Source: Brachynemurus nebulosus
Lineage: Eukaryota > Arthropoda > Insecta > Neuroptera > Myrmeleontidae
Reading direction: 5' to 3'
Length of the DNA: 64,000 nucleotides
NCBI GenBank assembly: GCA_035578155.1
Contig: JAPWDM010000017.1
Coordinates: 1,140,001 to 1,204,000, forward strand
The position numbers and the translations under genes are program-made. This document shows positions 1 through 12,069 of this stretch, one piece after another. The notes beneath the pieces are model-generated. The model was given only the letters and a program-made list of their open reading frames with translations, was not told the origin of the DNA and did not search any database. How positions within the stretch are numbered: position 1 is the stretch's first letter; the number at the start of each line of letters is the position of its first letter.

Positions 1-280
1 GAAAATTACACCATCATGGTGTAATTATTACTCACTCATATGTGTAGTTTTACACATGTCGTACGTAAAATTACGGTCCAGGTGTGTAATAGATTACGTT
101 TTATTTGTGTATTAACTACACAACAAGATGTAATTTTACACATTCAGTTCGCAATAGTGCGCAGTTAAACGTAAAATTACATCATATTAATGTATTTTTA
201 AACCACGCCTGTACACCTGAAAATGTAATTTTACACACTTATATAGTAATGTTTACACCCAGAAAAGTGTAATATTAATC
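1..280. repeat. Array of TGTAATTTTACA-like palindromic motifs
   Basis: The stretch contains many variants of a short palindrome of the form TGTAA(A/T)TTTACA in both orientations, spaced about 20-60 bases apart. A similar array lies at 3370-3590, so the two could be the subterminal repeats of one ~3.6-kb element that extends left of the window. No coding potential is seen. The pairing with the second array is an inference. Confidence 0.5.
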
Positions 281-284
281 CAAC

Positions 285-333
285 TGAATCACTCATTCTG
301 ATTCAATTCAACTGAATCAGTATGAGTGATTCA
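285..333. repeat. Short perfect-looking hairpin
   Basis: The left stem reads TGAATCACTCAT then CTGATTCA, and the right stem is its reverse complement after a spacer of about seven bases (ATTCAAC). The stem is about 20 bp with one unpaired base. It lies beside the palindrome array and may belong to the same element. No gene is associated with it. Confidence 0.6.
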
Positions 334-867
334 ATTGTGCTGAAAAAAATAAACTGATTCAACTTAATTGAAAATAACGAATCAAAAAAGATTATTGATG
401 GTTTTTTTACATAAATATTTATAATAATATGACGTATAGAATAATTTGGAATTATATACAAAAAGATTCGAGATGTTAAATATTTTGCTTATTATGTCTA
501 AATTTCTATATAAGTGTGTCGTATGATAAAATAATAATTTTTTTGGTAAATTTTAAAATAAACACTCCAAAAAAGTAAGATTATAAAAGTTTTATTATGA
601 ACGTTTACTTGCTTTCATGAACATAGGTAATCTTTATTTTGCAGTGTAACTGCCAATTAAACTGGTCAAAATTTTGAGATATGACTTTTTTTACAATGCT
701 TACGTTTTGCAGACACAATTATTTAAGCAATACCTTATAAAAAATTTAATTGTAATTAGATTACAATGATAATATTAAAAACTTATGGATTAAAATTGTA
801 GTTACATCATATCAAAAATATAGTTTAAGAAAATTAACTAAACAATACTTAAATATAAGAAAAACAA

Positions 868-2290
868 TATTCTGCTGACTCTTGCCATTCTTAGAACTTC
901 ACAGAAAATGCATGCTGTGCTTTCATAGATGTCTTCGCCAATTCCAGTTTCTAAACAAATCAGAAAATAAGGGTTACTTAATTTTATAACCATTTTTGAT
1001 TATTATTTTTTTCTTTTTTTAATAACTATTTCACAGCAATTTAAAATTAAGAAAATTTCGCTTTCGCTACAAAATTACTTCTAGGCTATTTTAATGAATG
1101 TACAGATATTAGATTTTTGATTAAAAAACTCACCAGCAAAGTGACCCGGCGTTCTTATGGCACTGGCACTTCCGAACTGGTAGACGGAGGGTTTGAATTC
1201 CGTAGCCGGTTATATGCTGGCGAAAGTTTTCTGCCATTTCCCATCATAATTCCAGATGAATATCGACATTATCCTCAAGAAGATGGTTGCAAACAGACAC
1301 CTACCAAATCCTTATACCGGTTTTCTTGTCCTCCGCCCAATATTCTTCTGACTCTTGCCATTACTAGAACTTCAGGGAAAATGTAGGCTGCGGTTTCACA
1401 TATGTCTTCACCAATTCCTTTTTCTAAACAAATCAAAAAATAAGGATTACTTAATTTTATAACCATTTTTGTTTATTTATTTTATTTATCTTTTTTCAAT
1501 AAATATTTCACAGCAATTTAAAATTAAGAAAATTTCGTTTTTGCTACACAATTACTTTTAGGTTATTTTAATGAATGTACAGATATTAGATTTTCGATTA
1601 AAAAACTCACCAGCAAAGTAACCCGGCGTGCTTAGGCACTGGCACTTCCGAACTGGTAGACTGAGGGTTTGAATTCCGTTACCGGTTATATGCTGGTGAA
1701 AGTTTTCTGCTATTTCCCATCGCAATTCCAGATGAATATCGACATCGTCCTTAAAAAGATGGTTGCAAACAGACACCTACCAAATCCTTATACCGCTTTT
1801 CTTGTCCTCCGCCCAATATTCTGCTGACTCTTGCAATTACTAGAACTTCAGGGAAAATGTATGCTACGGTTTCACAGATCTCTTCACCAATTCCGATTTC
1901 TAAACAAATCAGAAAATAAGAGTTACTTAATTTTATAACCATTTTTGCTTATTTATTTTTCTTTTTTCAATAACTATTTCACAGCAATTTAAAATTAAGA
2001 AAATTTCGTTTTTGCTACACAATTACTTTTAGGTTATTTTAATGAATGTACAGATATTAAATTTTTGATTAAAAAACTCACCAGCAAAGTAACCCGGCGT
2101 GCTTAGGCACTGGCACTTTCGAACTGGTAGACTGAGGGTTTGAATTCCGTAACCGGTTATATGCTGGTGAAAGTTTTCTGCTATTTCCCATCGCAATTCC
2201 AGATGAATATCGACATCGTCCTTAAGAAGACGGTTGTAGACGGACACCTGCCAAATCTTTATACCGCTTTTCTTGTTCTCCGCCCATATC
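868..2290. repeat. Three-copy direct tandem repeat, ~475-bp unit
   Basis: Three head-to-tail copies begin near 868, 1343 and 1816. Each starts with an ATTCTGCTGACTCTTGCC-like phrase and contains CTCACCAGCAAAGT at 1129, 1606 and 2077, giving spacings of 477 and 471 bases. Copies 2 and 3 are more alike than copy 1. Short ORFs of 60-90 codons recur on the minus strand in each unit (1558-1776, 2029-2295) and share peptide text such as VDIHLELRWEIAENF, but they are short, have no recognisable domain and are broken at different points. I treat them as part of a repeated noncoding or decayed element. Confidence 0.85.
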
Positions 2291-2299
2291 ATCATGAAA

Positions 2300-3369
2300 A
2301 AGTTGAGAAATAATGATGTGAGTGACGTCCGTTACATACCATTGTCTAAAAAACGAACGTTAAATTCCATTATTATTATTACCATTGTTATTATTACTTA
2401 AAAAACTCGATTTCCATACGTCGTTTCAATTTAAACTTGTTATGAATTTATATTACTGTAAAGCAAAAAAAAAAATTCGTTAAGTGCGTGTTCTTGACAC
2501 GCACTAAGTAATGCCATCTCAGTGAAAGTGTTAATTTATGATTTTTTGTTAACTCTATAGTTGTTTGTTAACTCTATAGTTAGTAGCCCTCTTGCGTTTA
2601 TTCAATATGGATGTACAACTCAATAATTATTCAATCACGTGTTCAATTCAATCACACAACGATATTAATACGTCATCTTCGATGACATAAAAACGAAATA
2701 TTATATACCTACATTAATCAGGGTTTCTGTTGATTAAAGTTTGATAAATAGTTGTAGGTATTTTGTTTCCCAAGTCAATAAATTTTAGTAAAAAAAATGT
2801 ATAATTCTTTTATCACTACAGATTTTACCAATTTACAAGCATTATATAATTTGTTAGACATATCTGAATGAAAGATATCTGAATTGTAGATAATGTTTTA
2901 ATTTTCACAGAAATTGACAACCCCCCAAAATAAATTATTAGTCAAATTCTAAAATAAACTTTTATCAAATTACATAACTATTTGTATGAAGCAAAATTAA
3001 AAAAATTAACTTACCTGAAATATTTTAAATGTATCATCAGGACAGCATTTTGGAAACAAACAAATTTATATTACAGTATTCTTTGCACATTATTCCAGAA
3101 GCCATTTGCACAATGCATATAAAAACAAAACACCAGTACACCACTATAACACTGTTTTTGTAGCATATTTAAAGATTAATTTATCATACACGTTATAATC
3201 ATATTAACTATATATCTTATCAAAAAATACTTTTGTTTAATTCAGCTAATTTGAAAACACAACTTTTAACCTTTAAGAGTATTACTTATGTACGTATAAA
3301 TAATACAGCAATTCAATAACAGATAATATTAAAATACATAAAATCATATGCGCGCGCATGGGTTTTGCT
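2300..3369. other. AT-rich stretch without recognisable genes
   Basis: No ORF, RNA gene or splice-flanked exon is supported. The only local structure is a small duplication of GTTAACTCTATAGTT near 2547-2581. Base composition is strongly AT-rich, as in the rest of the window. Confidence 0.6.
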
Positions 3370-3590
3370 ATTTAGTGGTGTAAAAATAAACCAAAAACGT
3401 TGTAAAAATCCAAAGTTACACCTTTATTTGTGTAATATTAAAAAAAAAACAGTAATTATACACAAATTATATAAAAATACACCAATTTTTTCATATTACA
3501 CAAATAATAGTGCATATTTTCAGAGCGAGGAGTAATTTTGCTCTAAATTTAAGTTATTTTACACGTTTTTGACCCTTTTTTCTTAGAGTG
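3370..3590. repeat. Second array of TTACAC / GTGTAA motifs
   Basis: Repeated TTACACC, GTGTAATATT and TACACAAAT motifs in both orientations resemble the array at the left edge of the window. This could be the other subterminal region of the same element, with the tandem repeat at 868-2290 lying inside it. No target-site duplication can be checked because the left end is outside the window. Confidence 0.45.
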
Positions 3591-3595
3591 TAGTC

Positions 3596-3654
3596 AAGTC
3601 TCCTATAGCGCGGATAATTCGTACCGCGTTATATAGAATTTGCGTTATAGGAGA
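3596..3654. repeat. Imperfect palindrome, TCTCCTATAGCGCGG type
   Basis: TCTCCTATAGCGCGG on the left is mirrored by a GCGTTATAGGAGA phrase on the right, around a shorter inner ACCGCGTTATA. It looks like the terminal hairpin of a small DNA transposon or MITE. No second copy was found in this window. Confidence 0.5.
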
Positions 3655-3939
3655 GTACGGAATAACATTGCTATGTTGCCACATTTTTTATAGTAAAATG
3701 TTTTGCTTGTATTGGTGTATACACATAGCTGTGTTTGAAAGTATTCAATACATTATAGTATGGAAAGTATTAACCACCAGCATGTATTTGACATTTGTCA
3801 ACATTGATTATAGTGATGTAGATACCGACTGACAACTTTTCATATTTGCATATGCCAAGGTAACGTCCTTAAACAAAAATTTTAACAATATGATTTTCCA
3901 AACAATTTCACGGAAAAAAAGGATATTTGTTATATTTCG

Positions 3940-4250
3940 ATAAATAATACCGTTTTTGAGGAACTTACAAGTACCTAAAGGTGTTGAAGTGGTAATTCTC
4001 GATTTTGATGAAACTTGGTAGGCGTGTAGAATAAAGAAAAATAACAGAGACGTATTTTTTTATCGGCCAAAAACGTCATTTAAGGGGTGAAATCCACCCT
4101 CAAAGTTGGGCAAAAAATTTTATTTTGTTAAATTATTCGAAAACTATAACAGATAGAAACAAAGTTTAAATTGACACAACCCTTCATTTTTAAAGGTCTT
4201 TCTACCGATGTCCTCATATCCAGGGTCGGACGTACTGGGGGCCTTGATTA
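3940..4250 (+). repeat. Dispersed repeat fragment (shared with 41640-41900)
   Basis: This stretch and 41640-41900 share a sequence of phrases in the same order: GATTTTGATGAAA, a GGGGTGAAATC phrase, an AAAATT..GGG phrase, and AAAGTTTAAATTG. The similarity is diverged but collinear over about 250 bases, which suggests an old dispersed repeat. There is no coding signal. Confidence 0.5.
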
Positions 4251-4828
4251 TAAAATTAGCGATAACTTTTGAAATAGGGTGAATACGGTTCGACTAATCA
4301 AAATACTAATATCAAATATGAAAACTACATCAAAAGTACTAGTTTATCTGTTTTTGCTAAAAGCCGTTACGCTACAGTTAAAAGCTCAAATCTTAATCTA
4401 AAATCTTACATGTGTACTCAATACTTATGATATCTTTAAAAAAAAAATTTAATTCGTTTTTATTTATTGTATTTATACCCTGCAATTAATATTTAAACAA
4501 AAATATGGGATAAAATTTTATCATAATGTTATTCGTACAAAATTGAGTTTTCACAACGTGAAAACGGCCAAAAATTAGATTTTTCTAGACTAGAGTATTG
4601 CCTTAAGTATATGTCGTCGATTTTCCAATATTTTAAAATTCCTACTTTTTTATTAATACTACATTTTTTTGTTGCATCATACATCTAATACTTGAGAGAA
4701 ATGTCAAAATACACTTGAAGAATCAATTCAATATTTACACACATTTACTTACCATTAGTCTTTTTTTTACCAGACTGCATCAGAAGGAGGGTAATGTTTT
4801 TCGAAAGTTTGTATGTATCCTATAATTA

Positions 4829-6105
4829 TGTTTCTTTGGCGCAGCCTGCAGCCTAAACGGCTTGACGGATTTTGGTGAAGAAGGTGTCGCTGGATTCGTC
4901 TTAATCTGCGGATTGCTATAGGCTACATGAAATTTCAAAATTCATCCCCTAAATAGGGGATGAAAAATTTACATAGTAAACCATTGGGTCTAGAAACGTG
5001 AAATTTTGTAGACGAGTTCTTTATGTAACGTAGGGCAATACTGAGAAAAGATTTTTGGAAACTCATCCCCTAAGGGTATAAATTTGGGGATGAAAATTTA
5101 TGAAAGGTAAAATTTTGCATAGGGCCACAGGGTCCTTTAATAGTGTAAATGAGAGGGAGAGTTTTTGTAAAAATTTATCCATTAAAGGTGTAAAATAGGG
5201 GACGAAAATTTATATAGAAAACCGCTGGGTTTGGAAACGTAAAATTTTGTACAAAGGTTCCTTTAGTAACGCAAGCAAGCATCAAGAGTGGATTTTTAGA
5301 ATTTCGTTTCCTAAGGGGTTAAAATAGGGGATGAAAATTTATATAGAAATTGTTGAGTCTAGAAACGTGAAATTCTGCAAAGGGGTTCTTTATATAATGT
5401 AGGCGAGCACCAATAAGGGGTTTTGGAAATTCATCTCCCTAACAGGATAAAATAGGGGGTTAAAATTTATTTAAAAATCCTACTGGGCCCAGAAACGTGA
5501 AATTTTGTACAGGATTTCCTTATGTATCGTAGGTGAGCTCTAAGATGGGATATTTGGAATTTTATTCCGTAAGGATATAAAATAGGGGATGAATATTTAT
5601 ATAGAAAACCGCTGAGTCTAGAAACGTGAAATTCTGCACAGGGTTTTTTTAGTAACGTAAGCGAGTACCAAGTGCAGATTTTTAAAATTTCATAGCCTAA
5701 AGCGGTAGGACAATGGTTGAAAATTTATATGGAAACTAGTTTTTATTGATGAAATCATCCGTGTGGAGTCGATAACGACATAGTAAGTGTACGAAATCAT
5801 TTACTCAACTTTCAGTGACTCTAGCGGATGAAGTCGTAGACAAAACCTATTATATTAGAGCTAGTATAAAAAAAAAAATTAATATTAAATTCGTGGTAAT
5901 TTAGGCTGTCAGTCGCTGTAATCTCTTATATGCAAACCTACATATTTCTTCTTCTAAATAATTAAACAACGCTAAAAATACCTAAATAAAAATTAATTTA
6001 AAAAAATCAAAAAACCCGACTGCGTTTAAAGTAAACTGAAATGGTGTAAACAAGATGAAATAGAGAAAAAGAAGAATGAATAAAAAGTAAAGCAGTCGGA
6101 GGCAT
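4829..6105 (+). mobile_element. Repeat family R1, copy 1, with internal ~120-bp tandem units
   Basis: The element opens with GCAGCCTGCAGCCTAAACGG, continues through about seven degenerate tandem units of 120-130 bp (TCATCCCCTAA.. ATAGGGGATGAAAATTTATATAG.. GAAACGTGAAATTTTGTA.. GTAACGTAGGCGAGCACC), then a non-repeated segment, and ends in the CCCGACTGCG ... GCAGTCGGAGGCAT segment. The same order is present, reverse-complemented, at 10927-11950, and the start reappears at 63571-64000. No ORF is preserved. It is a non-autonomous element; I cannot assign a superfamily. Confidence 0.8.
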
Positions 6106-6250
6106 ACTTGTTGTACCAAGTTAAACAGAAAAGTTTGATGCCTCCGACTGCTTTACTTTTTATTCATTCTTCTTTTTCTCTATTTCATCTTGTTTACACC
6201 ATTTCAGTTTACTTTAAACGCAGTCGGGTTTTTTGATTTTTTTAAATTAA
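5993..6250. repeat. Long near-perfect hairpin at the end of R1 copy 1
   Basis: The arm at 5993-6105 is the reverse complement of 6138-6250 over about 113 bp with essentially no mismatches, separated by a 32-base spacer. The arm sequence is the R1 terminal segment bounded by CCCGACTGCG and GCAGTCGGAGGCAT. R1 copy 2 has only one arm, so the second arm here is an inverted duplication specific to this locus. The near identity suggests it arose recently or is kept alike by gene conversion. Confidence 0.85.
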
Positions 6251-7420
6251 TTTTTTTTAATCCTTTGTTTTTCACTGCTTAAATAAATAAAACATTTAGT
6301 GAAGCTTGGTAAAAAAGAGTTTTGTTTTTAATTTTTTATTATTTCTAATTAACCTAACATTATTTTAAGTTCTCAACACGACATAATTAATGACACATTA
6401 AAAATTAAAAGAACAACAAGGCAACAGGCCGGAACTACAACAGGACGGTAAATGAAATAACATTTTTTTTTATCTGAGAATTTATCATTTTGTCAGCATT
6501 AAAAGAAATATCAAGTTGACGACCGTTTTACTATCCTCTTAAATCTCCTACACCTCACTCCCTAGTATACATTAATGGAAAAACTATTTCTTAAAAAAAA
6601 GGGGAAAAAACGAAAATATAAACAACAAAATGTATTGTTATATAGAAAAATCAGGATGGAAAAAAAAACACGATAGACTGAACATTTTTATATGACAAGG
6701 AGCTAAATCTAAACTTTTTACCGAACAAAAACATTTTACACAAACAGTGCAAACAAATTTTCAAGTTAAAAGATTAGTATTCAAGCAACTTTATCATTAA
6801 AATACACATCACAAACAGAGAAGTTCTTCACCATGCATATACAATATCATCATAAAATTACTGTGAATCATAAAACTAAACTTATTTGTAACAGGAAAGT
6901 TTTGTTTAATAAGTAAAAATGTTGAAATACATCGAAGTAAAGTTAGAAAAATGTAAAAACAAATAACTAATTGTAAGGGTATCAATCTTTTTCTGTTGCG
7001 GCTCACCATCGGCCGTCAAATTGAGTTGAGCCATTGTCCTTTGAGACAAAATGATTGACTGTAGATAACTGTAATTTTTAATTAAAAAATCATAATTAAT
7101 TTTATACATAGGTAAAGATTAATTTATCGCCGACAATAACAGTGTTGCTCACAGTGTTTCGTAAATATGTCTTTCGCGAGTACTTTAGAGGAGCATATTA
7201 ACCTTTAAGGAGAGGTTTTCGTGTAGTAACCTAAAAATAGGGTATTTTTCTGATTTTCTTTCGTATAAGAATGTAAATAAAATACTTCAGATTTTTATTA
7301 TATAGGTATATATCGTATATTTGAGTATTCCATAGAAGAACATTTTACCGATAAATAATACCATGGATATATTTTAAATAAAAATATATTTTAAATAAAA
7401 CCACCTTATATTTTTAACCG
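6251..7420. other. AT-rich stretch without recognisable genes
   Basis: Only short random ORFs (for example 6809-7009 and 6906-7109 on the minus strand) are present, with no domain, codon bias or splice context. I see no repeat structure beyond A/T runs. Confidence 0.6.
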
Positions 7421-7575
7421 ACTTCAACAACGAGGAGGTTCTCAATTCAACCCGTATGTACACCGATTTCTCTCACATTTCTGGGCCAATTTCCGTCATT
7501 CTTATAAAGCTCTCCAGATGGTCCCATAAAAATTTTATTGAAATTGGTTGAATAATTTTTTAACCACCGCAATAA
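7418..7575 (+). repeat. Dispersed repeat with CCGACTTCAA ... GAGGAGGTTCTCAATTC
   Basis: The phrases ACCGACTTCAACAACGAGG and GGTTCTCAATTCAACCCG, followed by CACCGATTTCTC, resemble a motif that I recall as common at the ends of dispersed repeats in insect genomes. It may be related to the hairpin at 7936-8146, whose arms also start with ACCGACTTCAA. No coding content. Confidence 0.5.
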
Positions 7576-7935
7576 TATTTCCAAAATTATTTACTTTAAT
7601 ATCTATAGTAACATATTTTTAAATTTATGTTGATCCAGTTATCCTAAAAATAATTTTCTATCAGTACCTAGTTTAAGAAATTCTTTGATGACTTGAAAAA
7701 TTGATTGATTTTCATCGATTTTTTATTTTGCTAGTAATTACTATACTTTAAATACTGTTTATATTCCGAATTTCAAAGCAAAGTCAGTGAGTGTCCAAAA
7801 TTATGATTTTTGGACACTGGTATTTTGGAAACTATTCCATCTAAACGTCTAAAATTTGGAATTTAAGAAAAAAATTTAAAAACCAAATAAAAAATTGCAA
7901 TAGAATGGGCTGATAAGCATTGTCACTAAAATGTA

Positions 7936-8146
7936 CGAAATAAAACCTTTTTTTAAAAAACCGACTTCAAAAAGTAAAAAATAATGTAATAGCACGTATT
8001 TTGAAGTCAGACGGGTGTATTAAAAAAAATTGTAGATCCATGAGAATTCATCAATTTTGCAAACATATCCGATTACATTTTTCAAAATACGTGCTATTAC
8101 ATTATTTTTTACTTTTTGAAGTCGGTTTTTTTAAAAAAAGGTTTTA
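7936..8146. repeat. Foldback element with ~65-bp arms
   Basis: The segment around 7943-8005 (AAACCTTTTTTTAAAAAACC then ACTTCAAAAAGTAAAAAATA and ATGTAATAGCACGTATTTTG) is repeated as its reverse complement at about 8083-8146. The ~80-base centre is unique and contains GAAGTCAGACGGGTG. This is a classic hairpin MITE shape. The short ORF 8001-8183 crosses it and is not credible as a gene. Confidence 0.75.
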
Positions 8147-8149
8147 TAT

Positions 8150-10370
8150 AGATATAACCTCCAATAATTTCAATTTACGTTAAAATAAAGCAAAATACAA
8201 ACCAATTCATTGTCTGGTGGTTTGTAAAAAATGGGCTTGTAAAAAGTTTTCGTTCATAATTTTTTAGCTTTTAATTTCCCTATTTCATTTGGTGTAGCAT
8301 GTTATCTTGGATTGTAACGTGAGTAACTTAGCTGTCTCATAACTTGCTTATTTTTCTTATTTTGATAAAACCGCTTTAGTAACATATTTTACGTATAATT
8401 AACTTTCAAAAAGGGTAATTTTAATTTTTCTTGGTCTTCATCAAAATCTACCTCAACGACTAAACACCTCTTTCAGTACGGTTCTTTCATACACCTTCCT
8501 ATTATTCTATATCGTTTTTGCCAACCTAACGGCACAGCCTTCTGGAGCTTCATTTTATGCGGCTACACCTTTTCGTATTTCTTTTTTAGTGTTCTCTTTT
8601 CTTCTAAGTTCTTAGAATTTGAGATTTTAGTGTTATTAGCCCTTGAAGTTCAGATAACGCTATACGAATATCTACAAATTATATAAGTTTTTTTTTTTTT
8701 TATTTTGAATATGTTATAATGTCAGTAATATCATTGTTTTTGTTAAAAAAATATGTAAGTAGAAGAAAGTATGCTTCGAGAATCAAATTATATGTAGTAG
8801 GTATTCATAGATTCACGAATCGATTAAAATTTGTACACAGTCGGATTATAAACTAATGACATACATTTCAACCGACTAGACCAATGTAAAATGTCATTTT
8901 GATGCGTAACTTTAAGAATCCCACTTTCCTAGGGAATATTGTGGGAAGATGTTGTTATGTCTTATTTGTTGAAACATTCAATTTTTCTCTATATCATCAT
9001 TAAGGTTATCCGATACCTAGTTTTTGAGTACTAATCGTTTGAAGGAATGATTTAGTGTTGCAGAAAATCCTATAATATATACCAAACTGTAATTAGTGAA
9101 TTATACAACCAATACCAACTTTTCCTGCTATCATTTTTAAAATTTCATTATCACTATCTTTTCCATTCACACATTGCATATAAATATATGGATGTGTTTT
9201 TTTTACCATTAAATATTATAATAATATTACACAGAACGCCCTACGGACATTAATAATTCAAAAGCTTGTGTGCGAAACATGTAAAGGAATTCTTTCTATG
9301 TCATCATTCGCTCCATTCTTTATATTGTCTACATAATATGGAACTGAAGGTATAATAGCAGAAACGCAACCAAAACCAGACAACGAACCGACCAAGCTCG
9401 AAAGCATTCATTACATATTTGATTTAGATTATGAATTATGAAAAGTGAATAAGTTCAACATAATTTCACACAGTCAGTGTGAAAGCCAAGCCATACAATC
9501 ATAAATTAATATATAATTAAAGATGTTTGTACATAATTCAAATTAAACTGAAATTTGGTTAAACTTGACCAGAATTGAATAAAATATTTATATCATATAA
9601 ATATGATACTTTTATAGTGAATTTACAAAAATATTTATCTCTAAAAACCTATTTAATGCTGGACCCTGGACCGCGAAAATATTTCACCCGTCCGTCCGCA
9701 GAAAGATATGCGAAATTTTCCATTACTATCACTATTTTAAATCAACCAATAAAAATAATATTTTTCCTTATCATTTACCTCCACAATACGTTTTATTACA
9801 TACTTTATTTCTAATAATAAACTGACTAATTTAGAAATAATTGTCAGAAGCAGATAGTTCAGCTTAATTTTTGGTGAAGTCTGATTTAACAGCTAGGTAC
9901 TCTTAGTAACGGATTTCAGATTTTTTTAAGACTCTTCTGACTAATGATCTGGAATGCATATACTATAGTTAAAAAGTAATTTCATGTCAAATTAATACCT
10001 TCTATCAAATAAAGAATTTTTAAATTACGAAAAAGCGTACTCGTAATTAATATGATCGAAAAGTTAAAAATATTTCTAAACATTGTATTATAAAATGTAA
10101 CTTTTCAAAATATAAAACTTCTGAGAGTTTGAACTTCCCAGAGTGTGTCCCCACACATACATACTCACGAGATTACAAGTATAATTGTTTGTATATGTGT
10201 ATGTAAGTTTGATGTAAACAACAAAAAACAGTGGCGGTTTTAAAATTAATTAAAATTTAAAATATTTTAAAATAAAATAAAATTTTTTCAAACTTTATTT
10301 ACAGTGGACATCTAATGAAACGTACTCCGATTTGAGCTAGCGACGTCAGCGATCTAGTGGGGTTCTCCCT
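8150..10370. other. AT-rich stretch without recognisable genes
   Basis: No exon, RNA gene or transposase fragment is supported here. The ORF at 9575-9814 (79 codons) has no domain. Runs such as the poly-T near 8685-8702 are the only simple sequence. I see nothing else that can be defended. Confidence 0.55.
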
Positions 10371-10371
10371 T

Positions 10372-10915
10372 CAAATAAAAGTTTACCGACGCTCCTGATC
10401 TTCCGATTTTACGTACTTCCCCTTAAATTTGCACCGACCACTACGTACCATTGGATTTGTTGTATCTTGGTCAAGTACGAGGGTATGCTGATAAAAATGT
10501 TACTTATTTAAAAAAATAATTTTACACAAACTCGTATACCATATACCCGGTATTGTCAGAAAACTATCAGAAAAAATGTAGTTTCGAGAAAAACGCGTTT
10601 AAAATTTAAGTTACTGGTTATACTATCGGAATATGCAAAAAAAAAAATCGATTTATTTCACAAACACGTATATTGAAAAAAAAGTGGGCAGCAAACTCGT
10701 ATTTACTAAAAACATCGATAGCTTGTAATTTAAAACATTTAAATGTCTGCTTCATGTCTACATAGGTAGCAAACATCAAAAAGTGTAACATACATAAATC
10801 TTAAATTCATAGTGATGAAAATACAATATTTAATATGTTTTTTGTATTGTGAATTTTTTGTATCACACGAGAACTGTGATTTTTGATAAACGAGTTTGAG
10901 ACAGAAAACGCGCGA
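10372..10915 (+). mobile_element. Partial copy of transposon family A
   Basis: From CAAATAAAAGTTTACCGACG to the terminal GAGACAGAAAACGCGCGA this matches the right half of the complete A copies at 48363-49798 and 50746-52094. It lacks the left half, so it is truncated. It also lacks the ~35 bases between GGATTTG and TTGTATCTTGG that the larger copies have, which is an internal deletion. The terminal inverted repeat is intact at 10890-10915. R1 copy 2 begins twelve bases further on. Confidence 0.8.
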
Positions 10916-10926
10916 TATGTAATTAT

Positions 10927-11950
10927 GTATGCCTCCGACTGCTTTACTATTTTATTCATTTTTCTTTTTCTCTCTTTCATCTTGTTTTTACCGTTTTAGT
11001 TTGCTTTTTACGCAGTCGGGTTTTTGATTTATTTAATTAACTGTTTTATGTAGGTATTTTTAGTGTTTAATTATTAAGAAGAAAAAATATATAGGTACGC
11101 ATACGAGACTACAGCGGCTGGCAGCCAAAATTGCCACGAATTTGATATTAATAATTTTTTTGCCGTATTCTAGCTTTTGTCCGCGACTTCCTCCGCATCA
11201 GCTCGTTGTAGGTTGACTAGTTGTACACACATGTCGTTACCAACTCCACCCACCCAGACGAATTCGTAGACAACAGTTAGCTTTCACATAAATTTTCATA
11301 CCTTATTTTACCGCGTTAGGGGATGAATTTTCAAAAATCTGCTCTTCGCGCTCACTTACGTTACTAAAGAAACCTCTGTGCAAAATTTCACGTTCTTAAA
11401 CCCAACGATTTTTTATATAATTTTCAATCCCTTATTTTGCCCCCTTGTAGGACAGATTTCCAAAAATCCCTTCTTAGTGCTCACCTACATTATAAGAAAC
11501 CCCTGTGTAAAATTTCACATTTCTAGGCTCAAAAATTTTCTATATAAATATTCATCCCCTACTTTAACCCGTTAGGGGACGAATTTCCAAAAATTCACCC
11601 TTGGTCCTTGCTTAAGTTACTAAAAAAACCTTTGTGCAAAAGTTCACATTCCTAAACCTAGCGGTTTTCTATATAAATTTTCATCACCTATTTTGGGCCC
11701 TTAGTGGATAGATTTTTACAAAAATCACCCTCTTATAACCCAGCTACGTTACTAAGGGACTTCTGTATAAAATTTCACGTTTCTGGAGCCAGTAGTTTGC
11801 TATATAAATTGTCATCCCTCATTTTATATCCTTAGGGGATGAATTTCAAAAAATATCTTTCTTGTGTTCGCTTACGTTACATAAGGTACTCCTGTCCAAA
11901 ATTTCACGTTTTTAGACTCAACAGTTTTTTAAACAAATTTTTATATAATT
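10927..11950 (-). mobile_element. Repeat family R1, copy 2
   Basis: Read on the minus strand, this copy has the internal ~120-bp tandem units (about six, 11280-11950), the middle segment (11040-11280) and the terminal segment CCCGACTGCG ... GCAGTCGGAGGCAT (10927-11025). Order and content match copy 1 at 4829-6105. Here the terminal segment is single, not duplicated as a hairpin. Confidence 0.8.
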
Positions 11951-12069
11951 CTAATAATTTTCTAATACATGTCAGAGATTTTCCTAAATTGTATTGTAAT
12001 TTTACTATTTTTATGTACAAATCCTGTACGCATCATAATTGTACGAAGCTTCTCAAATTTTCATAAGAA

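Noticed and set aside
1640..1690. tRNA-like phrase GGGTTTGAATTCCG in the tandem unit
   Set aside because: Resembles a B box but the acceptor, D and anticodon stems do not form. Left as a comment only.
4911..5740. CRISPR-like spacing of the tandem units in R1
   Set aside because: Units of 120-130 bp are directly tandem and diverged, with no short conserved repeat and unique spacers. The context is eukaryotic and there are no cas genes.
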